64,000 nucleotides of DNA from Ziziphus jujuba (taxonomy: Eukaryota; Streptophyta; Magnoliopsida; Rosales; Rhamnaceae), in assembly GCF_031755915.1 (NCBI RefSeq), contig NC_083379.1:45702001-45766000 (forward strand), in the 5' to 3' direction. How positions within the stretch are numbered: position 1 is the first letter of the stretch; the number at the start of each line of letters is the position of its first letter. The notes beneath the pieces are model-generated. The model did not search any database. It was not told where the DNA came from and saw nothing but the letters and a program-made list of their open reading frames with translations. Both the position numbers and the translations under genes were made by a program. Below are positions 36,934 through 49,167 of the stretch, in pieces.

Positions 36934-37845
36934 TTTCTTCTCGTCTGATCTTCAAGAAGGTACTGAAATTAGCTAACTAGCTTCGATCTGTTTTGTAGAC
37001 TGATAAGATTTTATTCGATGCCTTTGAAATGATGGAGGTGTTCGTATAGTGGTTTTGATCTTTATATGAATGCATGTGAGCTTAGGAATTGACACGCGTT
37101 CTATTTTGCGACACGTGTCTAGGACGTGCCTCGCTTTGGTTAAGGAATAGCGTGAGTTTTGCTGCATCGGTAACTTTTGGGAGGATAAAAAACGGATGAC
37201 TCAGCCTACGCCATGTTGACACGTGTTGGTTCCGACAACCCAAAGCCACGCGTTGGATAAGAGTCTACACGTTGGTTTAGGTGCAGTCAATTGCCTTGCA
37301 ATTAGCCAAGTTCCAAATGATTCTAATATATGATTAGAAATGAGTTTAATTATTGTATACTTCGATAAAAATTAGAAATGAGTTTATAAGTAGTACATGT
37401 TATATCTCCCTTTCCTATTATATATATATATATAGCTTACGTTTGTTCATGTATAGATTGGAAAGAAAAAATTCAGATTGTTAAAATATAATTGATAATT
37501 AAGTAATATATACATATATAAAAGCGAGTTGATAATTAAATATTTCAGGCTTTTTATTTTTTATTTTTTGTTTTTTTGAGAATGGAGACGAGTATTCGGT
37601 TCATTGACCTTTTTACGTAATTGCTCATTTTATTAGAATATGATTTTCTAAAGTTTCTTTACTTTTCCTCGTCTATTATTCTGCTTTCCTTTTTTTTTTT
37701 TTTTTGGGGGGGTGAAAATTAAGTCGGCTTTCCCTTACATCTAATATATACATACGTATGTGTAGTTGATGAAAGAGTCCAATTGCATTAGAAATGCAAC
37801 GTGGCAAAAGTTGCTGATCGATCAGCGAAACACGTAGGTTGTATA

Positions 37846-37876
<31 letters not shown>

Positions 37877-38518
37877 CTTATATATAATTAAAAGGAATAA
37901 TAAATTGAAAAAATTAAGATATAGTGAGAACTAGTAGCTAACTTAAGTAGGTATATACGTACCTTAACTAAGAGCCCTATCATATGGAAACAATAGGATT
38001 CAAATAAGCGATAAGAATTTTTGTTTTCAAACTATATATATATATATATATATATTAAGCGCTAACTTGATGGATATATACGCATATAAACAAATTTAGT
38101 TGCAGCTACGAGTACGAAAAACACGACACAAATTAAACATCCATTATAATGGGTGGATTTTTGCAAGAAATTAATTTAACGTAGGCAATTATAACATGTT
38201 GGCACAAGGTCATGTCTCCGGAGTTTATGCCAATGGATTCTGTATTATTTCTTGACCGAGTAACATGTTTGAAACATTCCTACGTACCAAATTCCCAGCT
38301 GACAAATTAAGTGATAAGCCATATTAATCGCATACCGTACGGTGCTAAGGGATGAGAATTATAACAGACGGTGAACACCTATATATAACCTCCTTTGCAT
38401 CCGAGGTCTTGCACTGCCAATCTCTTCAGACCTCCAAAACTTTACGATATCTGGCTCATTATTATAATTATTATTATTATTATTCAATATATTGTTAACA
38501 CAAAAAACTAGCGTAAGA
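36934..38518. promoter_or_regulatory. Divergent intergenic region between two LEA genes
   Basis: For the minus-strand LEA_4 gene, G-box/ABRE cores CACGTG at 37112-37117 and 37220-37225, plus GGACGTGCC near 37122, lie 180-290 bp upstream of its ATG. For the plus-strand KIN2-like gene, a TATA-like ATATATAACC lies at 38381-38390. The middle is AT-rich, with T-runs at 37690-37705 (followed by a G run) and 37851-37873. Confidence 0.6.
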
Positions 38519-39055
38519 ATGTCAAGATCACAAGGTCAGGACTTGGCTTACCAGGCCGGCGAAATCACCGGTCAAGCTCAGGTGATATGTGATCACTGCT
38601 TTTTTTATTATATAGTTTGATTAATGTAATTAATATTTGTGATATGTTTTAATATTTGTAATTTATATGAGCAGATGAAGAAGGATGAGTTTATGAATCA
38701 GTCATCAAATCCATCTCAATCTTCCCAAAACGCTTCTGACATCAAGGAGCAAGCCACCCACTTCCTTCAACAGGCAATTACAGCAATATAAAATTCAAAT
38801 AGACATATATAAATTTATAATACTATAAACCAAATTGTTAATTTCACTTACGTACGTCCTCTTCCGTATGGGTGTGAATAATTTTGATTATTTAATTAAT
38901 TGCAGACCGGGGAGCAAATGAAGAACATGGCACAAGGAGCAGCTGAGGCAGTGAAGAACACACTGGGAATGAACGCAGACAACAACCCCACCAGCCGTGG
39001 CAGCGGTGGCACTAACAATCCAAGCCACCCAAGCAACCCAAGCACTAGGATTTAA
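38519..39055 (+). CDS. KIN2/cor6.6-like small LEA protein
   Basis: Small hydrophilic stress protein of the KIN1/KIN2-like LEA group, usually cold-, ABA- or pollen-induced. Three exons: 38519-38581 (MSRSQGQDLAYQAGEITGQAQ), 38675-38773, 38906-39055; 103 residues. The hallmark is QQTGEQMKNMAQGAAEAVKN followed by TLGMN, and the N-terminal QAGEITGQAQ fits the family. The C-terminal Asn/Ser/Gly/Pro-rich extension (about 27 residues) is longer than in Arabidopsis KIN proteins (about 66 residues). Intron 2 uses a GC donor. TATA at 38381-38390 and poly(A) signal AATAAA at 39181-39186. Confidence 0.87.
38774..38905 (+). other. GC-AG intron 2 of the KIN2-like gene
   Basis: Exon 2 ends CTTCAACAG and the intron starts GCAATT; the acceptor is TTAATTGCAG. 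Joining restores the family motif FLQQTGEQM. No GT donor is available before the in-frame stop (TAA shortly after 38785), so GC is the only frame-keeping choice. Confidence 0.82.
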
Positions 39056-39334
39056 TCATCAACTTGGTAGTACTGCTACTACTACGTACTCAGATCATGA
39101 TCATGCATAATGAATTAATTATGATTTTATATGAACTTTAATTTGTCATATCTTCTTTTCTTAGAGAGATTTGATTTTGTAATAAAAGACAAGGCAACCC
39201 AAGTGTGTTGTAGTCATTTTCCACGTGGCAAGGACTAAGGATATATATGTTGTGATCTCATCCATAAAATCAATTCAAACAAGAGTGGGGTCACCCGCTG
39301 TCTTCTAATACTCTACAAATTATCTTTATTCTAT

Positions 39335-39374
39335 ATTCTCTTAGCATACCAAAAAAAACTCTTCAATTCTCTTA
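39335..39374. repeat. Possible micro-insertion with 9-bp direct repeats
   Basis: ATTCTCTTA at 39335-39343 and 39366-39374 flank 22 nt containing TACCAAAAAAAA. The flanks beyond the 9 bp are similar but not identical. Weaker than the other examples. Confidence 0.35.
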
Positions 39375-39392
39375 ATTTATATATATATATAT

Positions 39393-39453
39393 AGAGAGAA
39401 CTTGAACTTATATATATATAAATACATATATTTTCAAAGTTCAAGTTCTCTCT
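39393..39453. repeat. Perfect 17-bp inverted repeat (hairpin)
   Basis: AGAGAGAACTTGAACTT at 39393-39409 is exactly reverse-complemented at 39437-39453 with a 27-nt AT-rich loop. It lies about 340 bp after the KIN2-like stop codon. Confidence 0.8.
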
Positions 39454-40533
39454 TAGCTTTTTTTGCTAAACATTAATTGATTGGAGAATGAGAATCGACA
39501 TTATTATGTGGTTGAACAAATGGTAAATGAAACATATTGTTCAAAAACGAGATATGTCAAATTAACACCAATGTTCAAATGGGGATAGATCATTAGCAAA
39601 ATAATTGTGAAACATTGAAATATTTAAACCTTTGATATTATAAAAAAACAAATGAACACCAAAAATAATTAATCAATTGATATACTTTACAAAGAATATT
39701 TCATCTAGCTAGATCTCTAAAGTTTTCACTGATTTCAATTTTACCTTTTAAATTTTAAAAATTATAACTAATCAACACCTTTAATTGATGAAATTGTATT
39801 AAAAAAACTTGAAGGGAAAGTTGATAATATTTTTTAAATTAAAATATCAAATTGCATTTAAATCAAACATTGAAAAAGGTAGATGAATCAAATCTATTTT
39901 ATATAAAGTCAATTAACAGTTTAGAACAAACTTCTTATAACCAATATTATTTATTAGATGAAACACTATTAATAACACTAATTATTGACTAATACTTTGC
40001 TTTTTATATGGTCAAAATTAATTAGAATTTTGTTTGGCTTCATTGGTATACCTTCTCATATTTACATCTATGAAATTTTGGATTGGAAACACCACATCTC
40101 TCCTCCTCTTTAATATAAAAATTGTTGCAATGACCAAAAAGAAATAATAATAATTAGGATTTAGGACTAAATTCTTAGACCAAAAAAGGGCGAACTGCAT
40201 TAAGTTAAAATAGTATCCTAGCCTGGCACTTAAAAGCAAAATAACTTAAAATTTTCTTTTCCATATGGTCTAGTATTTCATAATTAATTTTTTGTTTTTA
40301 ATACCATTAAAACTATTTGTTCACAATGAAACAGAAAAGTTCCATGAAATAAAAGGGTAAATCAGCATATGACCATATTGGGGAAAAAGGAGAAGGAAGA
40401 GGATACACTTGTCCGATGCATTAGGAATTAATGCGAACGTCTATGAAAATGAAAAGAAATCATTTCATTGGATCCTCTGAAAAAAAAAAAAAAAAATTGG
40501 AATTGCGATGAGAAGAACAATAACATTTGCAAT

Positions 40534-40668
40534 GTGAATGCTATTTTGATATTTACTATTTTTAAATTTTGACATTACTATAAACCTTACATGGCTCAAC
40601 GTGAATGCTATTTTAATATTTGCTATTTTTTAAATTTGGCATTGCTATAAATCTTATAATGGCTCAAT
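40534..40668. repeat. Two-copy tandem repeat (67-nt unit)
   Basis: GTGAATGCTATTTT starts at 40534 and 40601; both copies continue ATATT, CTATTTTT, AAATTT, CATT.CTATAAA and GGCTCAA. A related inverted segment (TATAATGGGCTCATTA, about 40815-40832) suggests a degraded foldback or MITE element. Confidence 0.65.
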
Positions 40669-41328
40669 ATCAAATTTTAGTATTGAAGTTCAGATAGTAT
40701 ATATTAAAATATAATATTATCAAATTATAAATATTATTAAATGGTTATTAGATTCATTTTTACTATTTAAAAAAAATTGTGATATTTAAATATTAAATAT
40801 AATAAACTTTATACTATAATGGGCTCATTATTAAAATTCGACGATAGCAAATAAAATGCAAAATTTAGTAACAAAAATGATGTCGGCAAAATTTAGAGTT
40901 TTCTAAAAATTTGCCAATTGAAATTGTAGCAAGAAGGTGCTACTATGTCACATTTTGGCAATGGAATGCCAAAATGGCATGTCAAACCGCGTCATCAGAT
41001 CAATCACAACCAAGACTAGCCAATCTCCACGGATCAAATAAAAGACCGGTTCAAGATTCACACCGTAAGACCTTACAACAGACCGCACCAAATTATGGCT
41101 TATGAAGCAGAGGGCCTGAGGAGTGAGATCCAACGCTTCTTCTTCTTCTGCTTCGCCAGAGCTATTCGTACACACAGTACAAAAGCCTTACAAGGCATGG
41201 TTTGGACTTTGGAAGCTGGGTACGTTTAGAAATTCTATTCTCTCCTTCTTCGTTTTTTTTTAATTCAGTGAGAAAATAGAGAGATAAAACCAGTAATTTG
41301 CAGAGATAGAGAGCGAACAAGAATCAGA

Positions 41329-44300
41329 ATGTCTCTAACAGGAGTAAAAATGTCCGAGGATGTCTGGTTAACTTGTCTCACTCATGCATTGTCCACTGAA
41401 ACCGAAGAGATCATGGGCCTTCTTCTTGGTGATATCGAGGTTAATCTATAACCCCCATCCGTTTTCATTGTCTTTTTCAACTTGTTTGATTATTTATGCG
41501 CCTTTTGGGTCTTTTTTTTTTTTTTTTAAATTGTATTAATTTCCTCTCGAGTATGTGATTGCTTGATGGGTTTTGTACTTGTGCTGGAGTTGGAGCTGAA
41601 TTAATTTGATTTTTGTGCGTTTTAGAATTTTCTTTTTCGTTTATGTACGAGTTTGTAAAATTTTGGTTATGAAACAAAATTTTCGTAGGTTTTGTTTGAA
41701 TTGGGCTTTAGAGCCTCTGTGGTGTGCTCATGAGGAATTTCAAACAAATATAAGATAGGTTAGTTTGTCCATGGTGTCTCACATTGTTAAATAATTTGTG
41801 GGATCAGGGAAATTGACCATCCAGCTTAGTCTGTGGTTTGCCAGTTTCCCATGTGTCGTTGACAGTGGATTCATTCAAGACTTAATAGGATTCTTTTTGT
41901 GCTATGCCACATTTCTTTAGAGGTGGCTAGCCTTGAAAGCTGAAAAGCGCTTGATGGTGCACAATTTTTGAAGCATGCCGCAAATTGCCAAAACATGATT
42001 TCAAAAGTGAATTAGCTTATCTTTTTGGATGAAAATTTGTGCCCAACTACTCATAGCAGCTTGGTGTATATATCAATATTGTTGTATTCAATGACTGTAC
42101 TGTTGCTTGATAAATTTTACTTCTGTAGATATGAGAGTGATGTCATTCTCATGTTGTGGATTTGTACTTTTTTTTTTTTTTTTTTGGGGGGGGGGGGTGG
42201 GTTTAGATTTTCAGATTGTCTTCTTCTTTTTTCCTGAAATAAATTTTAATTTCGTGGTCATAGTTTTCACATTTGATTTTGGGAATTTCAGTACTCAAAA
42301 AATGGGGGTGCGACTGCTTTAATTTGGGGAGCATCACCTCAGACACGATCAGATCGAAGAAAGGACCGTGTGGAGACCAATCCTGAACAGTTGGCTGCTG
42401 CATCAGCTCAGGCTGAAATATCCTTGACTCTTGTTCTAGTGCTTAAGTGTTCCGTTTGACATCTTTATGTGTATATCTGCCATATTTCATTTCTTCTTTT
42501 TTCTTAGATTGTTCAACATTTACATTCCAAAAATATTGGATTATATAGCTAGTTGTTCCTGTTTAGACTTCATGCTATTTGCATGTTGTGACTTGTATTA
42601 GCTTGCATCAATTGTTTGTGTAAAAGTTGCTGGTCATGTTGTGTAATTAACTTTATAGCACAGAATGACAACTGCAACTGGAAGAACCACTAGAGTGATT
42701 GGGTGGTACCATTCACATCCTCATATTACAGTTCTTCCTTCTCATGTTGGTGAGTAATTTTCAACTACCATTTTGTCTGACATTTTATTTGATCAGTGTC
42801 GCTCATTGTTGAATCGCATTATATCTGATGTGACCTTGAATTTAAGAACATCAGAAAGAAACAAGATCCAGTGCAAGTTCATAAAGAAGTTAGATTTAAC
42901 TTAACTGAGGATGACATTGTGTATGTGTGTTTTTTTGTAAGTGTCTAATTTATGCTGGTCTTGCTTTCTTGTTATATATACCTCTCCTTGCTTTTCATGA
43001 CCAGATAGAATCTTTAGTTGGTGGACAAGTTATCCTACTTAGTTGCTAGAAACTAACATCTAAAACTACTTTCTACTTTCTTCAGATGTGAGGACTCAGG
43101 CAATGTATCAACTTCTAGATTCTGGGTTTATAGGGCTGATCTTTTCCTGCTTTAGTGAAGATATAAACAAGGTTTGTGTCAAGCGCATTTCAGTGCAGTA
43201 GCCTTCTAAAGAGTTCATAGTCACATTTTGCTAATTCCAGGTTGGAAGGATCCAAGTCATTGCTTTTCAATCCTCAGATGGGAAGCAGCATAACATGTCA
43301 AGGCCTCTTTCTTTATCACCCATTAATAAGAGTTCAATAATAGATCTGGAGTCATCTTTAAGTTCCTCAGAAAATGCATCAGTAAGATCTGGCACTGCAA
43401 AGGTAGAAAGTTCTGAACAGGACACTGGTGATTCAAGAAATGTTGGAGTTATCAAGGTACAGTCTTTAGTTTTAACGATGCATCTGCTTAGATTATTGCT
43501 CTATCTCAGAGTATCTCTTCCTGAACTAGCACGTATAATCCATTCATCCATGTTTGACTAAAGTGAACAAAATATTTTCTTAGTCCATAAGTTTCTAAAT
43601 GATGTTTTTCTAAAATTTATCTATAAGAAGTTGCATACTTATAGGCAAAACAAGTTACTGCTTAGAATTAAGCATAAATTACTACTAACTAGCATCAATG
43701 AAAAGGAGAGGAAAAAGGACTAAAGATGTAATTAGTTGAGTTAATTTACTTTTATCTTGTGCTGCTTTCACCATGCAAATAATTTGACTGAAAATACAGT
43801 GGTTGGCACTTGCTCATTAAATGAATTAATAAATAGATGTTATTCTAAAAATCTTAGTGGGACCTAGCTGATGTCTGTCTTTGTTAGTGCGGGAACAGCC
43901 TCTAACTTACTGGAGGAATGCCCAAGTCAATAAGCCTATGTTGTTAGAAAAGCTTTTTTTCCATGCGTATATTCTTGTTTGGATGATACAATTTTCATGA
44001 TTGCTTTCTGCCATGTCTAATTATTTATGATTGATTAGGGTGGGGGAAGGTCTTCAGACTTGGGGGGTTTTTTTGCTAATGCTGATGCAAACTATATAGA
44101 AAGAGAAAGGACAGGAGGAAACTACAGTGCTGACAATTCAAATAACATGATTGCTGACATAGATCCCATGGATATGTCAGAAAGCATGCAAGAAGCAATG
44201 CATCGTTCCAATTTGGACATGAGGTATACATGAGTATGTACTTGATCACTTTCGAATCTTTTAGGATGTTTTTCTTTCTTTTTTCAAGATGTGGTGTTCT

Positions 44301-46319
44301 ATCTACTATCATTACAATGAAATGCTGGTGTCACTTTATGTTGTTGCTGACGAGCTTGAAGCTTAAGCATTTAGATGAGAAACACTTCTTATTCTCAATT
44401 GATACACCTAGAATCATTCTTCTTTGACACACCCATGCTTTTTGGATTTTTTTGAGCAATGCTCTTTCCTGAAGTCTATTTTACTCAATAAATTCTTGGA
44501 GTTCCTCATTTAAAATTATGTGTAGACTAAAGTTTGCGAAAATTTGTCATCCTGGTGCATTTCCCTTTTTTTAGCTTGTCTTACACCTTCAGATTTCTAC
44601 CTATGTTCTCCCTCCGAAATGTTATTACTACAATGGAAAGTGAAAGGAGAATCTTTGCATCAAACATTCTAGATAACAGAGTGAATGTGAAGTAAAAGTT
44701 TAGTTTATTAAGTTACTATTCTGACTAATGAACATATAAACATTGCGAAATGAATTCCAGAAAGGTAGAACAGCCAAAAACCTCAATTCTACATGTCAAC
44801 GAGCAATTAATATAACTAATTGAACTTCTGTCCATATCCCTGTCACAACTTCCAGAAGCTGGTTTGATTTCATAATATGCCGTCTGCATTTGTAATTCCG
44901 AAAATTTCTCGTCTAATTACGGATGTCTTTGTTGGTGACATAGATATAAATTTGATATGAAAGTGAAGGAATATGAATTATTTATTTATTATTATTTTTT
45001 TTAATAATAAATAACTTACAGTGGATTTCCTTGAGAATATTTATGTTTGTGGTGCTTATGGACCTGTGTGCTTTATGACAATCCTTATTAGTTTAATTTG
45101 ATTTTTACTTGTTTAGGGGTCTGATTTTTTATGTTTACCTTTACAGCTTTTTTTCCTTTTTCTATATATGTTTTGATTTATGCAATCCGTCTATCTATTA
45201 ATTTTCAATTACATCTCATATGGGTCCTCAAAGGCTACTCTTAACCTAAAACCTAGAATTGCTTTCATTTGCTGACAGTGGTGCAGAGTATGTCAGGAAA
45301 GAAGTTCCCCTTCATGTTCTGCCAACCTCATCTCTTATTAAGCTTGATTCACCTTTAATGTCATTTACGGATTTGCAACATGTAATATTTGAAGAGGAAC
45401 GGGCAGCATATAACCAAGCCATAGGACAAAATTTGAGGTGATAAAATGATTTAATGTACTGCAAACCAATTATGTCATTCTTTATACTAACTTTCTGTAC
45501 CTTTTACTCAGGGACACAAAAATGCATCCACTTACTTTCGTACATCATACGTCAACATATCAGGCTTCCATGTGCAAATTAATTGAATATTGGTTAGAAT
45601 CAAATGACAACATCCATATTAGTACTTATGTGGTTAACATTTTTCTATGTACTTACCTTCTGTCGAATGTATGCAGCTTAAGTCCTGCTATAAATGCACT
45701 CCAGGATCGGATAAGGGAGAATGAAACTCGGGTATAAACCATGTTAAATACATTATTTTTCATAAATATTTAAGGATGCTACAACGATCTCGGAAAGTTT
45801 TCCTGTTTCATGGAATTACAATTATAAAATTGCAATTTTTGTTTTTGAGCTCAAGCCATATAAAATTTACAACCTGAGAGTCTTATTTTAGGTTGAAATT
45901 TCTTTTTACATTCTCTTGCAAAGTTCTATGCTTCAGTAGCATGTGGAACATTGTTTGATTTTCGATACATCTTTGCTTTCATCTCATCAGTCAGAATCAG
46001 TAAACAATCAATTCTGACAGACAGTTAAAAAACATACTCTGCCTAGTTTATAAATATAGATTATCTGTAATATAAACTCTTTATGGACTGAGTGCTTTTG
46101 CTGAAGCAGTTAGCATTGCTAAATGATGAAGCCAAGCATTTAGAGACTGAGGCTCTCAGAGTTGGCGAGCCAAGTTCCAGATCTCCTCGCCAAGTTTCAT
46201 CTCATGGTCTCCGAGGAAGTGCTTCAGTTGGTCATAGGGATTTGTATAGTCCAGCTGAATCCATAGGTCCAAGGACTGTTTCTAGTCCTGGTAGCCGGAG
46301 CAGAAGAGGGACAGAGTGA
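41329..46319 (+). CDS. BRCC36: BRCC36-like K63-specific deubiquitinase (JAMM/MPN+)
   Basis: Zinc metalloprotease that cuts Lys63-linked ubiquitin chains; in plants it acts in DNA repair by recombination. Ten exons: 41329-41439, 42292-42417, 42662-42749, 43086-43171, 43241-43456, 44039-44223, 45279-45437, 45512-45592, 45677-45731, 46110-46319; 438 residues. The JAMM site is complete: Glu27 in ETEEIMGLLLGD, then His96, His98 and Asp109 in HSHPHITVLPSHVD. A Ser-rich insert (about 165-190) and coiled-coil segment (NALQDRIRENETR) follow; the C-terminus is Ser/Arg-rich. Intron 2 has AT-AC ends with a U12-type donor; the other introns are GT-AG. It matches plant BRCC36A (At1g80210), which I recall lying near the second COX5B copy in Arabidopsis. 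Confidence 0.93.
42174..42200 (+). repeat. Poly-T/poly-G tract in BRCC36 intron 1
   Basis: A T run is followed by 12 G (42186-42197), T and GGG. Same architecture as the tracts at 6687, 22003 and 37690. Confidence 0.75.
42418..42661 (+). other. BRCC36: U12-type AT-AC intron 2 of BRCC36
   Basis: Exon 2 ends GCTGAA and the intron begins ATATCCTT (42418-42425), an exact match to the U12 donor consensus. It ends TATAGCAC at 42661. A branch-like TTAAC (42647-42651) lies about 11 nt before the end, the expected short distance. Joining gives ASAQAERMTTATGRTTRV in frame. No GT donor is available at the exon 2 end. Confidence 0.85.
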
Positions 46320-47737
46320 AATCTCAATGCATGCTATAATGTTTGGATTAGCTTTTGGGTTATGGTGTTGGTTTACAAAATCTAGTTTTACAGGATGTCA
46401 TGCCTGGTGTGAAATATGTTGGAAAACAGCATCAGGTATGGTCCCCATGAGTTTTATTTTAAGTGTTTCACAGTGATCTATCGGCAAATATGGCATTTGT
46501 TTGGTTCAAAATCTGTATTTTTGGTGTTGGATTGAATAGAAAATCATCATTGTCTACTGTATTTGCGATCAAGGATGTATGCAACAAAGTGGCCAAATGT
46601 ATTAAACATTAAAATTTGCTTTATTATGCTTCAAGGGGACACATTACAGTGGAATTTTGGATTGGTGGCATTTCAAAATAGTTAATAAATTGCAGGAGAG
46701 AGGATTTGAGAAGTTTAGGCTATGGAGCATGGAAATTGATTCCAGGTAGAATTGGATGTTGGGCCTCTGATGGCCCAATATTGTTGTTCAGCTTAAGGAA
46801 ACCCAAATCAATTAACTGCGCTTTAGGATAACGTCAGGATCCATTTATTTGTTTTTAAATATGCTTAATCTTATCTGATAAGAAAACTGACTATATGTAT
46901 AATATTCCTATTTTCTTTTTTTAATAATTCACCGAATTTATAAACTATTAAAAATTTATATTTTTTATTATTCGAACTTGTACTTTCATTGGTATGCATA
47001 GGGGTGCTTTACCCTGCAGTACTCGCCTCGTCTATAATATTCGTACTTAAGTTATAAGAAACTGATAATATGTATATGATATTCCTATATGAAGTTTTTA
47101 TATATATATATATAAATATGTATTTTTGGTAAATGAAGGTTTTGGAAATGTTATGGTCTGAACATGAGAGTAGCATACTGGGGCATTCTTTTCGGTGGTT
47201 AATATATGTATGGCACATCTAAGAAAGCTTACAAAATATAGAATCCAGTACTTGAAAACTGATTTAATAATTTTAAAAAAGAATAAAGTGATGTGGAAAC
47301 CAAGGAAACCCAAAACATCATCTGTTTTCCAAATTCATTATTATAATATATATAAAATGTGAACAAATTAATAATAAAAAAGAAAAATAAAGCAGGTATC
47401 AGATAGATGGTTGTGGAGTGGAGTAGTAGGATTTTTTATTTTTTTTAATTTATGGAAAAAGAAAAAAAAAAAGAAAGAAAGAAAAGAAAAGAAAGAGAGA
47501 AAAGAAAAGAAAGAGAGAAATAAAAATAGGAGGAGGAGCAGGAAGGGAGAAGCAGAAAGAAGAAAACAAACAAAAAAAAAGAGAATATTTAAGTTGGTCG
47601 TAGTCATGCATGGAATGGAATGGAAGCGGTTCCCGAGGAGAATCGAATCAGCACACTTCTCTTTGCTCTTCTTTACAGTTTGCCTCTCACTTTCCTTTAC
47701 CCTTCCCCAAGAGAATGGAGGCCAGATCTAATTCATC

Positions 47738-47769
<32 letters not shown>

Positions 47770-47860
47770 TTCTTATATATATATATATATATGTATATAA
47801 TGTTTATATTTCTTTAGAGAGACAAAGACACTGATAAAGCCTAAATCCCCTTTAATCTCA

Positions 47861-47864
<4 letters not shown>

Positions 47865-47900
<36 letters not shown>
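47865..47900. repeat. (GA)n microsatellite
   Basis: Long GA run following a CT run at 47738-47770, so the two can pair as an imperfect foldback around an AT tract. Confidence 0.85.
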
Positions 47901-47905
<5 letters not shown>

Positions 47906-48878
47906 GGAATAGCAGCCGCAGCAAACAAAAGAAAAAGGAAAAATAAAAAAGATGGTCAAAATGCTCAAACCATACCTCGAAGACTACTTGTTATTCCCAT
48001 CATCAATTTCAATTTATATTTTTGCTTTATTGAAACTCACCATTTTTACCTTTCTTTTTCTGTTTTTTCCCAATTTTTATTTTTATTTTTTTTAATTTTT
48101 TTTATTTTCTTTTGTGTCTAAGACCTCCTAGCTCTTTTTAAACTATATCTACAGTACCCATAAACATACAAAAAAAAAAATAATAATAATAATAATAAAA
48201 ATGAATGTAAAATTAAAAAAATTAAAAAAAAATTATTATTTACTTTTGTAAAAATTGAGAAAATTCAAGTATCTATATAATTCACTTGACTTGTGTGCAA
48301 AGTTGTGGAACTTAAGTAGGAATAAAGGAGAATATTCATATTTGTAAAGCACCACCAATTTTTCCCATAAATTGACTGTCTATTTTGCTGATTCTCATCC
48401 CTCTCAAAGTAAAAATTTGAAAGAGACTTGACCCGTAGCTGGGCCTGGATATATACATAAGTGGGCCGGCTAGGGGGCTTTCTGTCTAGAATATGCTTTG
48501 TACCGTAGCCAGCATTGCTGACTAGGATTCCACATTGTCCAATAAAATGCAGCCAGCTAGGCTTCTCTAAAATTGAAAAACTTTAAGGTGGGACAAGTGC
48601 CACGTTTTAGTGGATGGGGGTCCCAATTCATTAGTCCAAAACGAAATGCATGCGATGGTCAAACGGCCTTTCTAAGGTTCATGTTTCACTTGATTAATTG
48701 AGTTGATATGTTGTGAGGAGAGGCTACAGAATCCCAATCTTCTTTTTGTGGGTCTGGATTTGTTGGGTAGGTTGGGCATGCAAATTTTGGTCAACCTAGT
48801 TCAGCGTCTCTCTCTTATACTTAAATAATTTTAATTAACTACTCTTCCACTTAGCCAACATTACTAATTTTGTGTTAC

Positions 48879-48909
<31 letters not shown>

Positions 48910-49117
48910 GTTAAGTATTTCTAGAAGCACAGCGTAGCTACCTATAAGCAGCCTTAATTAAGGTTAAGGTAATGTTATTATGTACAGTACACGTCAGGGA
49001 TTAATTTACACATAATTAATTAATATTTATATCCCTAACTTTATTGTATAATTGGACAGTCTATCAGTATATATTATAATATGGTATGCATGGAGTTGAG
49101 GATGATGATGATGATGA

Positions 49118-49167
49118 TGATTATGTACTTTTTTTTTTTTTTTTTTTGATAATGTGATTATGTACTT
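49118..49167. repeat. Micro-insertion (24 nt) with 13-bp direct repeats
   Basis: TGATTATGTACTT at 49118-49130 and 49155-49167 flank T17 plus GATAATG. On the minus strand the insert reads CATTATC followed by a poly(A) tail. A (GATGAT)n run lies directly upstream. Confidence 0.6.

Larger units (their letters stand above)
39056..41328. other. Intergenic region with hairpin and repeat remnants
   Basis: No gene visible. It contains the KIN2-like 3' UTR, a 17-bp inverted repeat (39393-39453), a short A-rich insert (39335-39374), and a tandem repeat with a mirrored end (40534-40830). The last ~150 bp is the BRCC36 5' leader. Confidence 0.6.

Noticed and set aside
37681..37729. Poly-T/poly-G tract as a clear micro-insertion
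   Set aside because: Only 7 bp (GCTTTCC) is shared by the flanks, too short to claim a target duplication.
47411..47834. Overlapping frames rich in Lys/Arg or Ser/Leu
   Set aside because: They translate purine tracts and CT microsatellites; no conserved protein.
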